Made by a program: the position numbers and the translations under genes. Source: Chlorobiaceae bacterium (GTDB lineage: Bacteria > Bacteroidota > Chlorobiia > Chlorobiales > Chlorobiaceae). From it: 64,000 nucleotides of DNA. The DNA is taken from assembly GCA_013334865.1 (NCBI GenBank), contig JAAXWS010000001.1:95067-159066 (forward strand). The letters run 5' to 3'. The first letter of the stretch is position 1. Each line of letters begins with the position of its first letter. Of this stretch, positions 29,376 through 40,725 are shown in pieces. The notes under the pieces are model-generated. The model worked only from the letters and a program-made list of their open reading frames with translations. It had not been told where the DNA came from and did no database searches.

Positions 29376-30509
29376 TCAGATCGGCTTTTCGTAGATCACG
29401 TACTCCTTGTAGGGCTTGCCTCCGATCACGCTCGCCAGTTTGCTCATGGCCTCGTTCGACTTGAGCACCCAGCTCATTTCGCTGGCGAACAGTCCGTGTT
29501 TGCCGCCGTAATCGGCGATATGGGCGTTCATGATGCTATCAATCCCCTTGTTCCGGTACTCGGGCAGCACCCCCATGACGATGGTCCTCGCCATGTTGAT
29601 ATTCCGCTTGTACCAGAGGTACTTGACCAGCCCCCATGGCGTGAAGGGATTGCCGTTGACATGCTTCAACGCCTGGTTGATGTCGGGCAGGGTGAGGGAG
29701 AACCCGATCGTCCGGCCCTGGCTGTCCTCGACGAAATAGATGTAGTGGGGATTGGCGATCGGTTTCAGGCTCCTGGCAAGGTAGTCGAACTCCCTGTCGG
29801 TCATGGGCACGAAGCCCCAGTTCTTCTCCCATGCGCCGTTGTAGATCGTCCGCATCTTTTCCACCTCGCTGTCGAAGCGCTTCATGTCGAGGGTCCTGAT
29901 GGTCAGCCCCTCGCGCCTCATGACGTGGCCAGCGATGCGCCGGAGCCGTTCGATATCGATGCTTTTCTGGTCGATGTACCAGGCCAGCAGCTCCTGTGCG
30001 ACCTGGTGCCCGGCGTTTTTGCACAGGTCGTTGTAGTACGGAGGGTTGTAGAGCATGAGGAACACCGGAGGGCTGTCGTAGCCACGGACGAGCATGCCGC
30101 ACTGATCGTTCATCGAAGGGCTGACCGGGCCGCGCATCGCGTCGAGCCCCTTGCTCTTGAGCCAGAGGGCGGCCGCATCGAAGAGCGCGTCGGCGACCTT
30201 CTGGTCTTCGATGCATTCGAAAAAGCCCCAAAAGCCGACCTTGTCGTTGTGGATCTCGTTATGACGGCTATTCCGGATCGCCGCGATCGTACCGACCATT
30301 TTCTCATCCCGCCAGGCGGTGAACATGGCCAGGTCGGCATGGTCATAGAGCGGATAACTCGAGGTATCCAGGGTCTTCATGTAATCCGAGACCACCGGCG
30401 GCACCCAGTTCCGGTCCAGTTCGGGATCGTTGCGGTAAACCTTCCAGGCGAACCTGATGAACTGTTTGCGTTCGTGCGCCGTCTCGACGCGCTTGATCTG
30501 GATGCTCAT
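29376..30509 (-). CDS. GNAT-like acyltransferase family protein
   Basis: 377 aa; FIRFAWKVYRNDPELDRNWVPP, GPVSPSMNDQCGMLVRGYDSPPVFLM, ARTIVMGVLPEYRNKGIDSIMNAHI. Confidence 0.8.
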   Translation of the reverse strand: MSIQIKRVETAHERKQFIRFAWKVYRNDPELDRNWVPPVVSDYMKTLDTSSYPLYDHADLAMFTAWRDEKMVGTIAAIRNSRHNEIHNDKVGFWGFFECIEDQKVADALFDAAALWLKSKGLDAMRGPVSPSMNDQCGMLVRGYDSPPVFLMLYNPPYYNDLCKNAGHQVAQELLAWYIDQKSIDIERLRRIAGHVMRREGLTIRTLDMKRFDSEVEKMRTIYNGAWEKNWGFVPMTDREFDYLARSLKPIANPHYIYFVEDSQGRTIGFSLTLPDINQALKHVNGNPFTPWGLVKYLWYKRNINMARTIVMGVLPEYRNKGIDSIMNAHIADYGGKHGLFASEMSWVLKSNEAMSKLASVIGGKPYKEYVIYEKPI

Positions 30510-30540
30510 GCTTTCGGGGGAGTGGTTCGGCGAATGCTGC

Positions 30541-30744
30541 TCATTTGAAAGCCTGGCCCGGCTTCAGGCCAAGCGACTTGAGGATATTGACCATAGGGCA
30601 GAACCCCGTTATCGACGACTGCAGGAGGTTCAGGCCGACGAAACCGGTGAACCAGAGCCAGTTCTGGTTGTGGTAGATCGAAAGAAGCACGCTGCTGACG
30701 ATGAAAACGCCGGCGACTGAAAATATGGCACGATCGATGTTCAT
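30541..30744 (-). CDS. DUF2892 family small membrane protein
   Basis: [61 protein letters not shown]. Confidence 0.85.
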   Translation of the reverse strand: MNIDRAIFSVAGVFIVSSVLLSIYHNQNWLWFTGFVGLNLLQSSITGFCPMVNILKSLGLKPGQAFK

Positions 30745-30785
30745 ATCGGTAGTGATTGATGTTCAGGGTACGTTTGGCAAACAGG

Positions 30786-31853
30786 CTAACTTTTTGCGGC
30801 AGCTCTGACCTGCCCCATCACGCGGGCCCCATCACGGAGCATCTTCGTGGTCTCTTCCCAGGAAACGCACTCGTCCGTAATCGAGACCCCGTACTGCAGC
30901 GAAGCCGGATCGACAGGGAACGGCTGGTTCCCTGAACAGATGTTGCTCTCGATCATGACGCCAGCGATGCTCGTATTGCCGGCAAGCTTCTGGGCGAGCA
31001 CGTCGTCCCAGACCTTGAGCTGGTTCTCGAACTTCTTGCCCGAGTTCGCATGGCTGCAGTCGACGATCAGGTACGGGGCGAGCTCTCCTTTGTCGAGCTG
31101 CTTCTCGGCTATCGCGATGCTTTCGGCGTCGTAGTTCGGCCGGTGCGAACCGCCGCGCAGCACGAGGTGTCCGAACGGATTCCCCTTGGTGGTGATGACG
31201 CTGCTGTGGCCATCCTGGTCGATGCCCAGGAAACTGTGCTGGTGCATGGCCGACCGGATGGCGTCGATGGCCACCTGGAGGCGGCCGTCGGTGGAGTTCT
31301 TGAATCCGACCGGCATCGACAGGCCGCTGGCCATCTGCCGGTGCGTCTGGGACTCGATGGTGCGTGCGCCGATAGCGGCCCAGCTGATCAGGTCGGCGAC
31401 GTACTGGGGCGAAATGGGATCGAGGAACTCGGTGGCCGCAGGAAGCCCCATCTCGTTCAGTTCGATAAGGAGCTTGCGCGCATGGTAGAGGCCATGCTCG
31501 ATATCGTAGGTATCATTAAGGTGAGGATCGTTGATGAACCCTTTCCAGCCGATGGTCGTCCTTGGCTTTTCGAAATAGACCCGCATCACGATGCAGAACT
31601 GTTCGGACAGTTCGTCGCGAAGTTCAGCCAGGCTCGTGGCGTATTCGCGCGCGGCCTTCATGTCATGGATCGAGCATGGCCCGACGATGACCAGGAGGCG
31701 GTTGTCCCTGCCGGTGAGGATCTCTTCGACCTCGCGACGGCCATGGCATACGGTATCGGCTATATGCTCGGTCACGGGCAGCTTTTCCTTCAATGCCCGG
31801 GGCGAGGTGAGGGTTATGATTCGGGAGACCCGTAAATCCTGTAACTGTTGCAT
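30786..31853 (-). CDS. 3-deoxy-7-phosphoheptulonate synthase (class I)
   Basis: [51 protein letters not shown]; start [12 protein letters not shown] at 31853. Confidence 0.96.
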   Translation of the reverse strand: MQQLQDLRVSRIITLTSPRALKEKLPVTEHIADTVCHGRREVEEILTGRDNRLLVIVGPCSIHDMKAAREYATSLAELRDELSEQFCIVMRVYFEKPRTTIGWKGFINDPHLNDTYDIEHGLYHARKLLIELNEMGLPAATEFLDPISPQYVADLISWAAIGARTIESQTHRQMASGLSMPVGFKNSTDGRLQVAIDAIRSAMHQHSFLGIDQDGHSSVITTKGNPFGHLVLRGGSHRPNYDAESIAIAEKQLDKGELAPYLIVDCSHANSGKKFENQLKVWDDVLAQKLAGNTSIAGVMIESNICSGNQPFPVDPASLQYGVSITDECVSWEETTKMLRDGARVMGQVRAAAKS

Positions 31854-32002
31854 TCGATTGGTACTCAGTAATGGACGTCGCCTTCGGGAGACGGCCGGAT
31901 GAAGGCATTGATTGGCACAGCCTTTAAAATAATAAATCAACCATAATAATGGCAGGGGCCCCGATAAATTCGATTGGATAGGGCCTGCCCATGGCTTAAC
32001 GC

Positions 32003-32049
32003 AGGAAAACAGGAAGGCCTGCCGATCCGGCAGGCCTTCCTGTTTTCCT
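32003..32049 (-). terminator. 22-bp perfect-stem terminator hairpin
   Basis: aggaaaacaggaaggcctgccg atc cggcaggccttcctgttttcct just past the ArsA-like stop. Confidence 0.82.
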
Positions 32050-32075
32050 TATGGAATGAAGTGCCGGGAGCTCCC

Positions 32076-33263
32076 TTACTCCTTGGTAAAGTCGATGTTG
32101 AGCCAACCGTTTTCAAACGACGCACCGGTGGATTCGAGTCCGGCCAGGAAGATCGGAAGGGCCACGATCTTCTGGTAGTCGCCGATGCGGATGGTCAGGT
32201 CGTCGCCGAGCTTCAGGATCTTCGGCTCGAGGCCCATGCTCTCCATGAACGGCAGCTTGACGCGGACCGAATAGTGGCCATCGGAAATCTTGGTGATGTT
32301 GATCGGATCCTCCTTGAAGAAGATATCGAGCGGGTTCTCGTTGCCGTAGACCTTCTCGCCGACCCTGCGGAGCATCTCGAGGCCGACGACCTCGTTGTCG
32401 AACAGCGGCACTTCGGCGATCGGGATCGGGGCGAACGCGCCCTGGATCTGCTCGATGTACTTCTGCTGGATCGCACGCCATTTCTGGAAGTACGGGTCGG
32501 GGCTCTGGTCGGGCATGACGCGGTTGATGGTGATCCGGTCGACCGTGATGCCATAGAGGTTCAGGTAGGTCAGGGCGCGCATGGACTCCTTGATAACCAT
32601 CTTCTCGGGGTTCATGACGAGGCGCATGGTGGTCTTGGAGCCGTCGGCCAGCAGGTCGATAATGCCTTCGGTCGAGGAGAACAGGTTGTCGACCTTCTCG
32701 TACACCTCTTCAGGGGCGACGAAGTCGTCGAGCTTCTTGACCTTCTTGGACAGAGGCCGGATCATGGGTTTGACCATGTATTTCTCGACGTTGCGGATGA
32801 ACTTGATGAACCAGCCGAAGGTCTCGGGCAGCGAAAGCAGCCTGAGGGTTTCGCCGGTCGGCGCGCAGTCGACGACGAGCAGGTCGAAATCCTTCTGCTC
32901 CTCGTTGTACCGCTTGATGTAGGAAAGCGAGAAGAGCTCTTCCATGCCGGGAAGCACGCCCATCTCCTCGGCGTAGACGCCTTCGATACCGCGCGATGCC
33001 ATCAGGTGCGCGAAGTGCTCCCTGACGACGTCCCAGTTCAGGTTGAGGTCGCCGAACACGCTGACTTCCTGACCCCAGAGGTTCTCGGTGATCTTGACCG
33101 GTGATGGGCCCAGCTCGACATCGAGCGAGTCACCGAGGCTGTGTGCCGGGTCGGTCGACATGATGAGGGTCTTGAAACCCATGTCAGCAGCCTTGAGCGC
33201 AGTTGCAGCCGCAACCGAAGTTTTGCCGACGCCGCCCTTGCCGGTGAAAATGATATTACGCAT
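32076..33263 (-). CDS. ArsA/Get3-family ATPase (Get3d-like, probable C-terminal alpha-crystallin-like domain)
   Basis: P-loop [55 protein letters not shown]-terminal [39 protein letters not shown]. Confidence 0.92.
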   Translation of the reverse strand: MRNIIFTGKGGVGKTSVAAATALKAADMGFKTLIMSTDPAHSLGDSLDVELGPSPVKITENLWGQEVSVFGDLNLNWDVVREHFAHLMASRGIEGVYAEEMGVLPGMEELFSLSYIKRYNEEQKDFDLLVVDCAPTGETLRLLSLPETFGWFIKFIRNVEKYMVKPMIRPLSKKVKKLDDFVAPEEVYEKVDNLFSSTEGIIDLLADGSKTTMRLVMNPEKMVIKESMRALTYLNLYGITVDRITINRVMPDQSPDPYFQKWRAIQQKYIEQIQGAFAPIPIAEVPLFDNEVVGLEMLRRVGEKVYGNENPLDIFFKEDPINITKISDGHYSVRVKLPFMESMGLEPKILKLGDDLTIRIGDYQKIVALPIFLAGLESTGASFENGWLNIDFTKE

Positions 33264-33345
33264 ACGCTGTTATGGTTCCCTTTGATAGGTGATTGAAAAA
33301 AATGTTCCGTACAGCTGAACTGGTATTATCCAGGTTATAATTCCT

Positions 33346-33359
33346 CGCAAAATTTTGCG
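33346..33359. promoter_or_regulatory. 14-bp perfect palindrome near the ArsA-like gene promoter
   Basis: cgcaaaattttgcg. Confidence 0.5.
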
Positions 33360-33467
33360 TGTGCAAAGATAACAAAAAACCGTCAATGACAACAGGGAAG
33401 AACACGTAATGATGCAAGTGTTCCAGCCGGGCGGCCCCCTCATCGTTGGCCTTCCGCTGGCAACGAC

Positions 33468-34978
33468 TCATCTCCTGCGCTGCTTCTGGCCGGCCGGAGC
33501 GGCCTTGCCGCCTTTCGAGGCTGACGGCTTGACGGTTTTCCCTTTGCTTCCGGCCTTGGCTTTGACCCTGGACTGGGCCACCCCTTTGCCCTTGCCTGAC
33601 TTGACGAGCTGGGATTTCCCCTTCTTGCCTGTCTTGCTGACGGCCGCGGAAGCCTTACCGCCTCCGCGCTCACCGTTCACCTTGAATACGACCAGCTGCT
33701 GGCCCGGCTTCACTCGGCCGCTTTTCAGGTCGTTCCAGGCAATCAGCTGACTGACGGGAACACGGTACTTCCTGGCCACGCCGGCGAGGGTCTCGCCCTT
33801 GCGGACCACATGCGTCTTCCTGCCCTTCGCGGAAATGACCTCCCCGGCCTGGCGCTCATGCTCCTGGACCATGGCATAAAGTCGTTCGCGCTCCTGGGCA
33901 CGCTCCGGATGGAAGGCGTAGATCTCCTGCTCCTTCTGGAGGAACGGCTGGACATACTTCTTCGGCAACCTGACCATGTTCGGCCTGGTCGCCGGCGAAG
34001 GGATCAACCCGACCTTGTACTGGGGATTCAGGAACTTGAGGTCGTCGACGGGAATGCCGATCGTCTCCTGAAGCTGGTCGAAGGTGAGTGCGCTGTTGAT
34101 CGGAACCCTTTCGGTCTCGGTATAGAGGAATCCCGGCTCGAGGGGCTTGATATTGTGCTCGCGATAGTAGTTCATGACATAGGTCACCGCGATGAAGGCA
34201 GGGACATACCCCCTGGTCTCCTGCGGCAGGTATGGCCAGATCTCCCAATAGTCGTGAGCCCCGCCGGAAGCCCTGATCGCCTTCCTGACGTTGCCGGCCC
34301 CGGAGTTGTATGCGGCAAGAACGAGGAACCAGTCGCCGAAAGTCTGGTAAAGGTCCTGGAAGTGCTCACAGGCAGCCACCGTAGCCTTGTAGGGATCGTA
34401 ACGGTCCTCGATGAAGGAGGAGGACTGGAGTCCGTACATCCTGCCGGTCCCGCCCATGAACTGCCACAGCCCGCGGGCGCCCGCATGGGAAACCGCAGTC
34501 GGATTGAGCGCAGACTCCACGATGGCCAGGTACTTCATCTCCTGGGGGATGTTGTACTCCTTGAGCTTCTCTTCGAAGAGCGGGAAATAGATCCTGGTCA
34601 GGCCCAGCATCTTGGAGACCGTCTTCCGACGGTCGACGGCGTAGACCCTGATGAAGCCCTTCACATGCTGATTGTAGACAAGCTTGAACTGGGATTTCTT
34701 CGCAAGATCGGCGATCCTCGAAGCGTAGACCGAGTCGTTGAACTGCGGGACGAAATGACGCGGAAACACATCAGTCTCTCCTGGACCTGAGAGCCTGAAC
34801 TGATCGTCCTGGAAATAGGTGCTGGTCATCAGGCTGTCGAGCATCTCCGACACGCCGGAAGCGGGGCGGGAGGCCTGGGACCTGTCCGGCTCCTCGCCGC
34901 GGGCTGCAGGCGCTGTTCCTGAAACCAGCAGGAGGACACCGAGGCACGAAAGCCTGAACCGTAGGGAAATCTTCACAA
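33468..34978 (-). CDS. MltD-like membrane-bound lytic murein transglycosylase with LysM and basic C-terminal tail
   Basis: SLT motif [35 protein letters not shown]; Lys[26 protein letters not shown]; start uncertain, [13 protein letters not shown] signal peptide region chosen. Confidence 0.88.
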
Positions 34979-35147
34979 CCCAAGCATGTTTAACAAGGGG
35001 AATAGCGCGAGCATCCTTGCGTTCTTCGTAAAAAACAGTAACAGCTGGAACATAACCACGCCAGCCGATTAATACAAACCGCGACGTTTCGTGACGCCAG
35101 ACACGTAACACGAAACGCGGAAAGATAAGAACCGAATAACGGCGTTC

Positions 35148-35175
35148 CTGTCACGAGTCACGTGTTACGCGTCAC
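35148..35175. repeat. heptamer tandem repeat (GNGTYAC family)
   Basis: ctgtcac gagtcac gtgttac gcgtcac; overlaps the truA 3' end. Confidence 0.85.
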
Positions 35176-35913
35176 GGCTTCCCCATACCCCACCTCCCAT
35201 AAAAACAGGCCGGCCGGGTCAGCCGGCACCAGTTTGAGCGACCGTTCCCCGCCCTCCAGCATCGCCTCGAAATGCCCTTCAGCAAAGCTCCCGCTCCCGG
35301 AACCGACCATGCCGGCAACCAGGAACCGCACCATGCTCCTGAGGAACCGGTTGGCATTGATCCTGAACACCAGGAACCTTCCGTCCCGGTACCAGACGGC
35401 TTCGGTGACCGAGCAGAGGCAACCTTTCTCCTGAGGGTCTTCCTTCGAAAAGGAGGCGAAGTCGCGGGTCCCCGTCAGCATGGCCGCCAGACGGTTCATG
35501 GCATCGATGTCCACGCTGCCGCGGCTGCATCCCGCAAAACGCCCGTCGATGGCCGAAGGCTGTTCGATCAGGAAGTAGCGATACTCCCTGGAGACGGCCG
35601 AGAAGCGGGCATGGAACTCCGGCGGAACCTCCCGGATGCCGGTCAGCCTGACCGAGCCCCCCAGCAGTGAGTTGGCGGAGTGCATGAGCCGGGGCAACGG
35701 CATCTCCGACGCGGTGGTGAAACTGGCCACCTGCCCCCTCGCGTGCACTCCGCGGTCGGTCCGCCCTGCGCCATCGATCCCGACCTCATCCTGGAGGATC
35801 CTGCCGAGCACCGACTCGATCGTCCCCTGGATGGTCGGGATCCCGGCCGACTGGCGTTGCCATCCGGAGAACTCCGTGCCGTCGTATTCGATATCGATCC
35901 TGACGTTCCTCAT
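35158..35913 (-). CDS. truA: tRNA pseudouridine(38-40) synthase
   Basis: DGTEFSGWQRQ, GAGRTDRGVHARGQVASF, FLRSMVRFLVAGMVGSGSG. Confidence 0.96.
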   Translation of the reverse strand: MRNVRIDIEYDGTEFSGWQRQSAGIPTIQGTIESVLGRILQDEVGIDGAGRTDRGVHARGQVASFTTASEMPLPRLMHSANSLLGGSVRLTGIREVPPEFHARFSAVSREYRYFLIEQPSAIDGRFAGCSRGSVDIDAMNRLAAMLTGTRDFASFSKEDPQEKGCLCSVTEAVWYRDGRFLVFRINANRFLRSMVRFLVAGMVGSGSGSFAEGHFEAMLEGGERSLKLVPADPAGLFLWEVGYGEAVTRNT

Positions 35914-35995
35914 GATACCTGTCGCATGATTATTACCCTAGTTCCCCTATAATAGTTATCTTCACGATGCATCTTGCTCACCAACCGCCACCAGC

Positions 35996-37918
35996 TTGAC
36001 GAAATCATCGCTCGGAATCCTGCTCGAATCACTCCGGTCGACCGCCCGCAAGGCCGCCCCGGGAACCTACGCCGTCCCGAACCTCTGGAGCGACGGTGGC
36101 ACCGGCACCACGCATGTCGACCCGGCGGAGTATTACGGCGACATCGTCAGCGACATCCTCTCGACACCGGCGGAGGTGGCGATCGTCCCGGGCACGGCCC
36201 AGGGCTGGACCACGGAGGCTGTGGTCTACAACCTCTTCGTGCGGCTTGGAGCCGCCTTCGACCATGACGGCGACGGATCGATCGGCGCCAAACCCCTCTC
36301 CAGCGGCTTCAGGGAGACCGGCACCCTGCTGAAGGCGATCGCCATGCTGCCCTACATGCGCCGTCTCGGCGCCAACACGGTCTACCTCCTCCCGCTGACC
36401 TCGATCGGCACTCACAACAGGAAAGGCCTGCTCGGATCTCCCTATGCCGTTAAAAATCCCTGCGTGCTCGACCCTATGCTCGACGAACCGGCCCTCGGCC
36501 TGCCGCTCGAGACCCAGCTCATGGCCTTCGTCGAAGCCGCGCACCGCCTGGGCATGCGCGTCGTGTTCGAATTCGTGTTCAGGACCGCTTCGGTCGACAG
36601 CGACTGGGCTGTCGAACACCCCGACTGGTTCTACTGGCTGCGGGAGGATCCGGAGGCAACGCCCTACGGACCTCCCGGATTCAGCCAGGAGACCCTGGCC
36701 GAAATCTACGAAAAAGTGGACAAACACGACTTTCGCCACCTGCCGGCACCCGACGAAGCCTACCGGCAAAGATTCACGGAGGCCCCGGTATCGGTCACGG
36801 TGTCGAATGGCGCTCTCGAAGGCACGACGGCAGATGAAGTCCGCTGCACGGTCGCCAGCGCATTCTCCGACTGGCCCCCGGACGACCGCCAGCCCCCATG
36901 GACCGACGTCGCGTACCTGAAGATGCACCGGCATCCCGGCTTCAACTATATCGCGTACAACACGATCCGGATGTACGACGAAGAGCTCGACCGCCCGGAG
37001 ACGAGGAACGAAGCGCTCTGGGACGAGATTGCCGGAATCATCCCCAGGTACCAGGAGCGATACGGCATCGACGGCGCCATGATCGACATGGGCCACGCCC
37101 TGCCGCCTGCCCTGAAGGCGTCTATCGTCTCGAAAGCCCGCGAAGCACGGCCGGACTTCACCTTCTGGGACGAAAACTTCGACCCCTCGCCGAAGCTCAA
37201 GGAGGAGGGTTTCGACGCGGTGTTCGGCTCGCTCCCCTTCGTCATCCACGACGTCCAGTACATCAAGGGGCTCCTGAACTTCCTGAACCGCAACGGCGTT
37301 GCCATCCCCTTCTTCGCGACCGGGGAGAACCACAATACCCCCCGCGTCTGCCATGGCCTGGCAGGACAGGAGGCCGGGCGAAGGCGGGCACTCTTCCTTT
37401 TCACGCTGGGCGCAATCCTGCCGGCCATGCCCTTCATCCACTCCGGCATGGAGCTGTGCGAATGGCACCCGGTGAATCTTGGACTGAACTTCACCGACGA
37501 GGACCGGCAGCGCTTCCCCGCCGAGAGCCTGCCGCTCTTCAGCCCCGGCGCCTATGACTGGACCGGCGGCAACGGGCTCACCCCGCTCTGCGACGAGATC
37601 GGCAAGGTGCTCGGCATCAGGAGCCGGTACCTCGGCCTGGTGACGTGCGGTGAACAGGGGTCGATCGTCCAGCCCTACATCTCGGACCCGGCAATTCTCT
37701 GCGTCATGCGGAAATCCGGGGAAAAATCCCTTATTTTTGCCGGCAACAGCAACCTGCACGAGCGTGTGACCGGAACCATGGAGTTCGAACCAGCCGCGAT
37801 GGAGCTCGAAGAGCTGATCGGGGGACGAAAGCTGCAGGTCACGGACCACAGCCTCACCTTGGATTTCGAACCAGGGCAGTGCATCCTGTTCGAACTGCCC
37901 CGTCACTCAGCAGCGTGA
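35996..37918 (+). CDS. GH13 alpha-amylase family protein
   Basis: [63 protein letters not shown] start likely. Confidence 0.88.
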   Translation: MTKSSLGILLESLRSTARKAAPGTYAVPNLWSDGGTGTTHVDPAEYYGDIVSDILSTPAEVAIVPGTAQGWTTEAVVYNLFVRLGAAFDHDGDGSIGAKPLSSGFRETGTLLKAIAMLPYMRRLGANTVYLLPLTSIGTHNRKGLLGSPYAVKNPCVLDPMLDEPALGLPLETQLMAFVEAAHRLGMRVVFEFVFRTASVDSDWAVEHPDWFYWLREDPEATPYGPPGFSQETLAEIYEKVDKHDFRHLPAPDEAYRQRFTEAPVSVTVSNGALEGTTADEVRCTVASAFSDWPPDDRQPPWTDVAYLKMHRHPGFNYIAYNTIRMYDEELDRPETRNEALWDEIAGIIPRYQERYGIDGAMIDMGHALPPALKASIVSKAREARPDFTFWDENFDPSPKLKEEGFDAVFGSLPFVIHDVQYIKGLLNFLNRNGVAIPFFATGENHNTPRVCHGLAGQEAGRRRALFLFTLGAILPAMPFIHSGMELCEWHPVNLGLNFTDEDRQRFPAESLPLFSPGAYDWTGGNGLTPLCDEIGKVLGIRSRYLGLVTCGEQGSIVQPYISDPAILCVMRKSGEKSLIFAGNSNLHERVTGTMEFEPAAMELEELIGGRKLQVTDHSLTLDFEPGQCILFELPRHSAA

Positions 37919-37962
37919 ATGATTTTACCGTCAACCAGGAAACCATCTAAACAAGCATCACC

Positions 37963-38874
37963 ATGTCACTTCTCGTAGTCGGCTCCATGGCGTTCGATGA
38001 TATCGAAACCCCCTTTGGCCGTTCCGACAACACCCTCGGAGGCTCCTCGACCTACATCGCCCTTTCGGCAAGCTACTTCACCGAACCGATCCGCATGGTC
38101 GGCGTCGTCGGCGACGATTTCGGCGACGAGCACTTCAACCTGCTCCACTCGAAGAACATCGACACCCGGGGCGTCAAGGTGGTTGAAGAGGGCAAGACCT
38201 TCCGCTGGGCAGGACGTTACCACTACGACATGAATACCCGCGACACGCTCGACACGCAGCTGAACGTCTTCGCCGACTTCGACCCGCACATCCCGCAGCA
38301 GTACCGCGAATCCAGGTTCGTGTGCCTCGGCAACATCGACCCCGTACTGCAGGTCAAGGTGCTCGACCAGATCAACAAACCGGAGCTGGTGATCTGCGAC
38401 ACGATGAACTTCTGGATCGAAGGCAAGCCCGAAGAGCTGAAGAAGGTGCTCGAACGCGTCGACGTCTTCATCGTCAACGACAGCGAGGCGCGCCTGCTCT
38501 CCGGCGAGCCGAACCTGGTCAAGACCGCCCGCATGATCCGCAACATGGGTCCGAAGACCCTGATCATCAAGAAAGGCGAGCATGGCGCCCTGCTCTTCAC
38601 CGACAACGGCATCTTCTCGGCCCCTGCCTATCCTCTGGAATCGATCTTCGATCCTACCGGAGCGGGCGACACGTTCGCCGGCGGCTTCATCGGGCACCTG
38701 TCGCGCTGCGCCAAGATCAATGAGGCCGAGATGCGCAAGGCCGTGCTCTACGGCAGCGCCATGGCGAGCTTCTGCGTCGAGCAGTTCGGCCCCGACCGCC
38801 TGAACGACCTCGACATGCTCGAGGTCGAAGACCGCTACCAGAGCTTCCTCGACCTTTCGCGCATCGGGGAATGA
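37963..38874 (+). CDS. PfkB family carbohydrate kinase
   Basis: LGGSSTYIALSASYF, ESIFDPTGAGDTFAGGFIGHL. Confidence 0.95.
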   Translation: MSLLVVGSMAFDDIETPFGRSDNTLGGSSTYIALSASYFTEPIRMVGVVGDDFGDEHFNLLHSKNIDTRGVKVVEEGKTFRWAGRYHYDMNTRDTLDTQLNVFADFDPHIPQQYRESRFVCLGNIDPVLQVKVLDQINKPELVICDTMNFWIEGKPEELKKVLERVDVFIVNDSEARLLSGEPNLVKTARMIRNMGPKTLIIKKGEHGALLFTDNGIFSAPAYPLESIFDPTGAGDTFAGGFIGHLSRCAKINEAEMRKAVLYGSAMASFCVEQFGPDRLNDLDMLEVEDRYQSFLDLSRIGE

Positions 38875-38897
38875 CCTATCTCTGATCCCGACGGCAA

Positions 38898-38920
38898 GGG
38901 GGAGCGCATCCCGCTCCCCC
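38898..38920. terminator. possible terminator hairpin after PfkB gene
   Basis: gggggagcg catcc cgctccccc; no strong T-run. Confidence 0.45.
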
Positions 38921-38957
38921 TCACTCGTGGAATAAGGTACACCTCAACCCTCGCATC

Positions 38958-40724
38958 ATGGCGCAACTCACCTTTCTCGACTGGGCGTTCATCGCCGGTT
39001 ACATGCTCCTGACCCTCGTCGTCGGCCTCTACTTCTCCAGCAGGGCTTCCGAGAACGTCGGGGAGTTCTTCCTCTCGGGCCGGCAGCTCCCCTGGTGGAT
39101 CGCCGGGACGGGCATGGTCGCCACAACCTTCGCGGCCGATACCCCGCTGGCCGTGGCCGGCTTCGTGGCGCGCAACGGCATCGCCGGCAACTGGGTCTGG
39201 TGGACCTTCGTGTCGGGAGGCATGCTCACGGTCTTCTTCTTCGCCCGGCTCTGGCGACGCGCCAACATCCTGACCGACCTGGAGTTCATCGAACTCCGTT
39301 ACAGCGGCCATGCAGCAACCTTCCTCAGGGGATTCAAGGCGGTCTACTTCGGGCTCTTCATCAACGCCGTGATCATCGGCTGGGTGAACCTGGCCATGTA
39401 CAAGATCATCAAGATCATGATCCCGGGCCTGAACCCGGAACTGACCATCGTCGGGCTTGTGGTCTTCACCGCCGTCTATTCGGGCATGTCGGGCCTGTGG
39501 GGTGTGTCGATCACCGACGCGGTGCAGTTCATCATCGCCATGGGCGGCTGCATCGTGCTCGCCGTGCTCGCCGTGGACTCACCGGCCGTGACTGCGGCCG
39601 GAGGCCTGAAGCAAGCCCTCCCTTCCTGGATGTTCGACTTCTTCCCGACCTGGAACAACGCCGCCGCGCCTGACGGGGCCGCCAGCGGGGCCTACGCCCT
39701 GCCGTTCGCCTCATTCGCGGCCATGGCCTTCGTCCAGTGGTGGTCCTCGTGGTACCCGGGCGCCGAGCCCGGCGGCGGCGGCTATATCGCCCAGCGCATG
39801 ATGAGCGCCAAGGACGAGAAGCACTCTCTCCTGGCGACCCTCTGGTTCACCATCGCCCACTACTGCGTCCGCCCCTGGCCCTGGATCGTCGTGGGCCTGG
39901 TAAGCATGGTGATGTTCCCGGACCTCCCGGCAGGCCAGAAGGAGGACGGCTTCGTGCACGTCATGAACGCGGTCCTGCCCGCTGGCCTCAAGGGGCTGCT
40001 CATCGCGGCCTTCCTGGCGGCCTACATGTCGACCCTCTCCACCCATCTGAACTGGGGGACGAGCTACCTGATCAACGACGGCTACAGGCGCTTCCTGAAA
40101 CCCGACGGAGACGAGAAACACTACGTGCTGGTCTCGAGGATCGTCACGGCCGTCACCGCGATCTTCGCCCTCTACATCACCTTCTTCGTGCTCAAGACCA
40201 TCACGGGGGCCTGGGAGTTCATCATCCAGTGCGGCGCGGGTACCGGCTTCGTGCTCATCATGCGCTGGTTCTGGTGGCGCCTGAACGCCTGGTCGGAGAT
40301 CACCTCCATGGTCGCGCCGATCATCGCCTATACGGTCATCTCGCTCTTCACGACCATCGCCTTCCCGAACACGCTCTTCATCATCGTGCTCTTCACCATC
40401 GCCTGCACCCTCGCGGTGACCTGGCTCACGCCGCCGACCGACCTGTCGAGGCTCGAAGCGTTCTACCGCACCACGAGGGTCGGAGGCGCATTCTGGAAGC
40501 CCATAGCGAAAAACCTCCCGGACGTCAAGGCCGACACCGGATTCCCGGCCCTTTTCGCCGACTGGTTCTTCGGCATCGTGCTCGTCTACTCGATGCTCTT
40601 CGGCACCGGCAAGCTGATCTTCGGCGAGCCTGCGACAGCGCTCCTCTATTACGCCGTCGGCGCGTTTGCGGGATTCATGATCTGGCGCGACCTGTCGAAG
40701 AGGAACTGGAAAACCTTCGACTAA
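38958..40724 (+). CDS. sodium:solute symporter family protein
   Basis: FLDWAFIAGYMLLTLVVGLYFSSRASENVGEFFLSGRQLPWWIAGTGMVATTFAADTPLAVAG. Confidence 0.94.
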   Translation: MAQLTFLDWAFIAGYMLLTLVVGLYFSSRASENVGEFFLSGRQLPWWIAGTGMVATTFAADTPLAVAGFVARNGIAGNWVWWTFVSGGMLTVFFFARLWRRANILTDLEFIELRYSGHAATFLRGFKAVYFGLFINAVIIGWVNLAMYKIIKIMIPGLNPELTIVGLVVFTAVYSGMSGLWGVSITDAVQFIIAMGGCIVLAVLAVDSPAVTAAGGLKQALPSWMFDFFPTWNNAAAPDGAASGAYALPFASFAAMAFVQWWSSWYPGAEPGGGGYIAQRMMSAKDEKHSLLATLWFTIAHYCVRPWPWIVVGLVSMVMFPDLPAGQKEDGFVHVMNAVLPAGLKGLLIAAFLAAYMSTLSTHLNWGTSYLINDGYRRFLKPDGDEKHYVLVSRIVTAVTAIFALYITFFVLKTITGAWEFIIQCGAGTGFVLIMRWFWWRLNAWSEITSMVAPIIAYTVISLFTTIAFPNTLFIIVLFTIACTLAVTWLTPPTDLSRLEAFYRTTRVGGAFWKPIAKNLPDVKADTGFPALFADWFFGIVLVYSMLFGTGKLIFGEPATALLYYAVGAFAGFMIWRDLSKRNWKTFD

Positions 40725-40725
40725 C

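Noticed and set aside
36029-37906. 625-aa minus ORF
   Set aside because: Antisense shadow of the GH13 gene.
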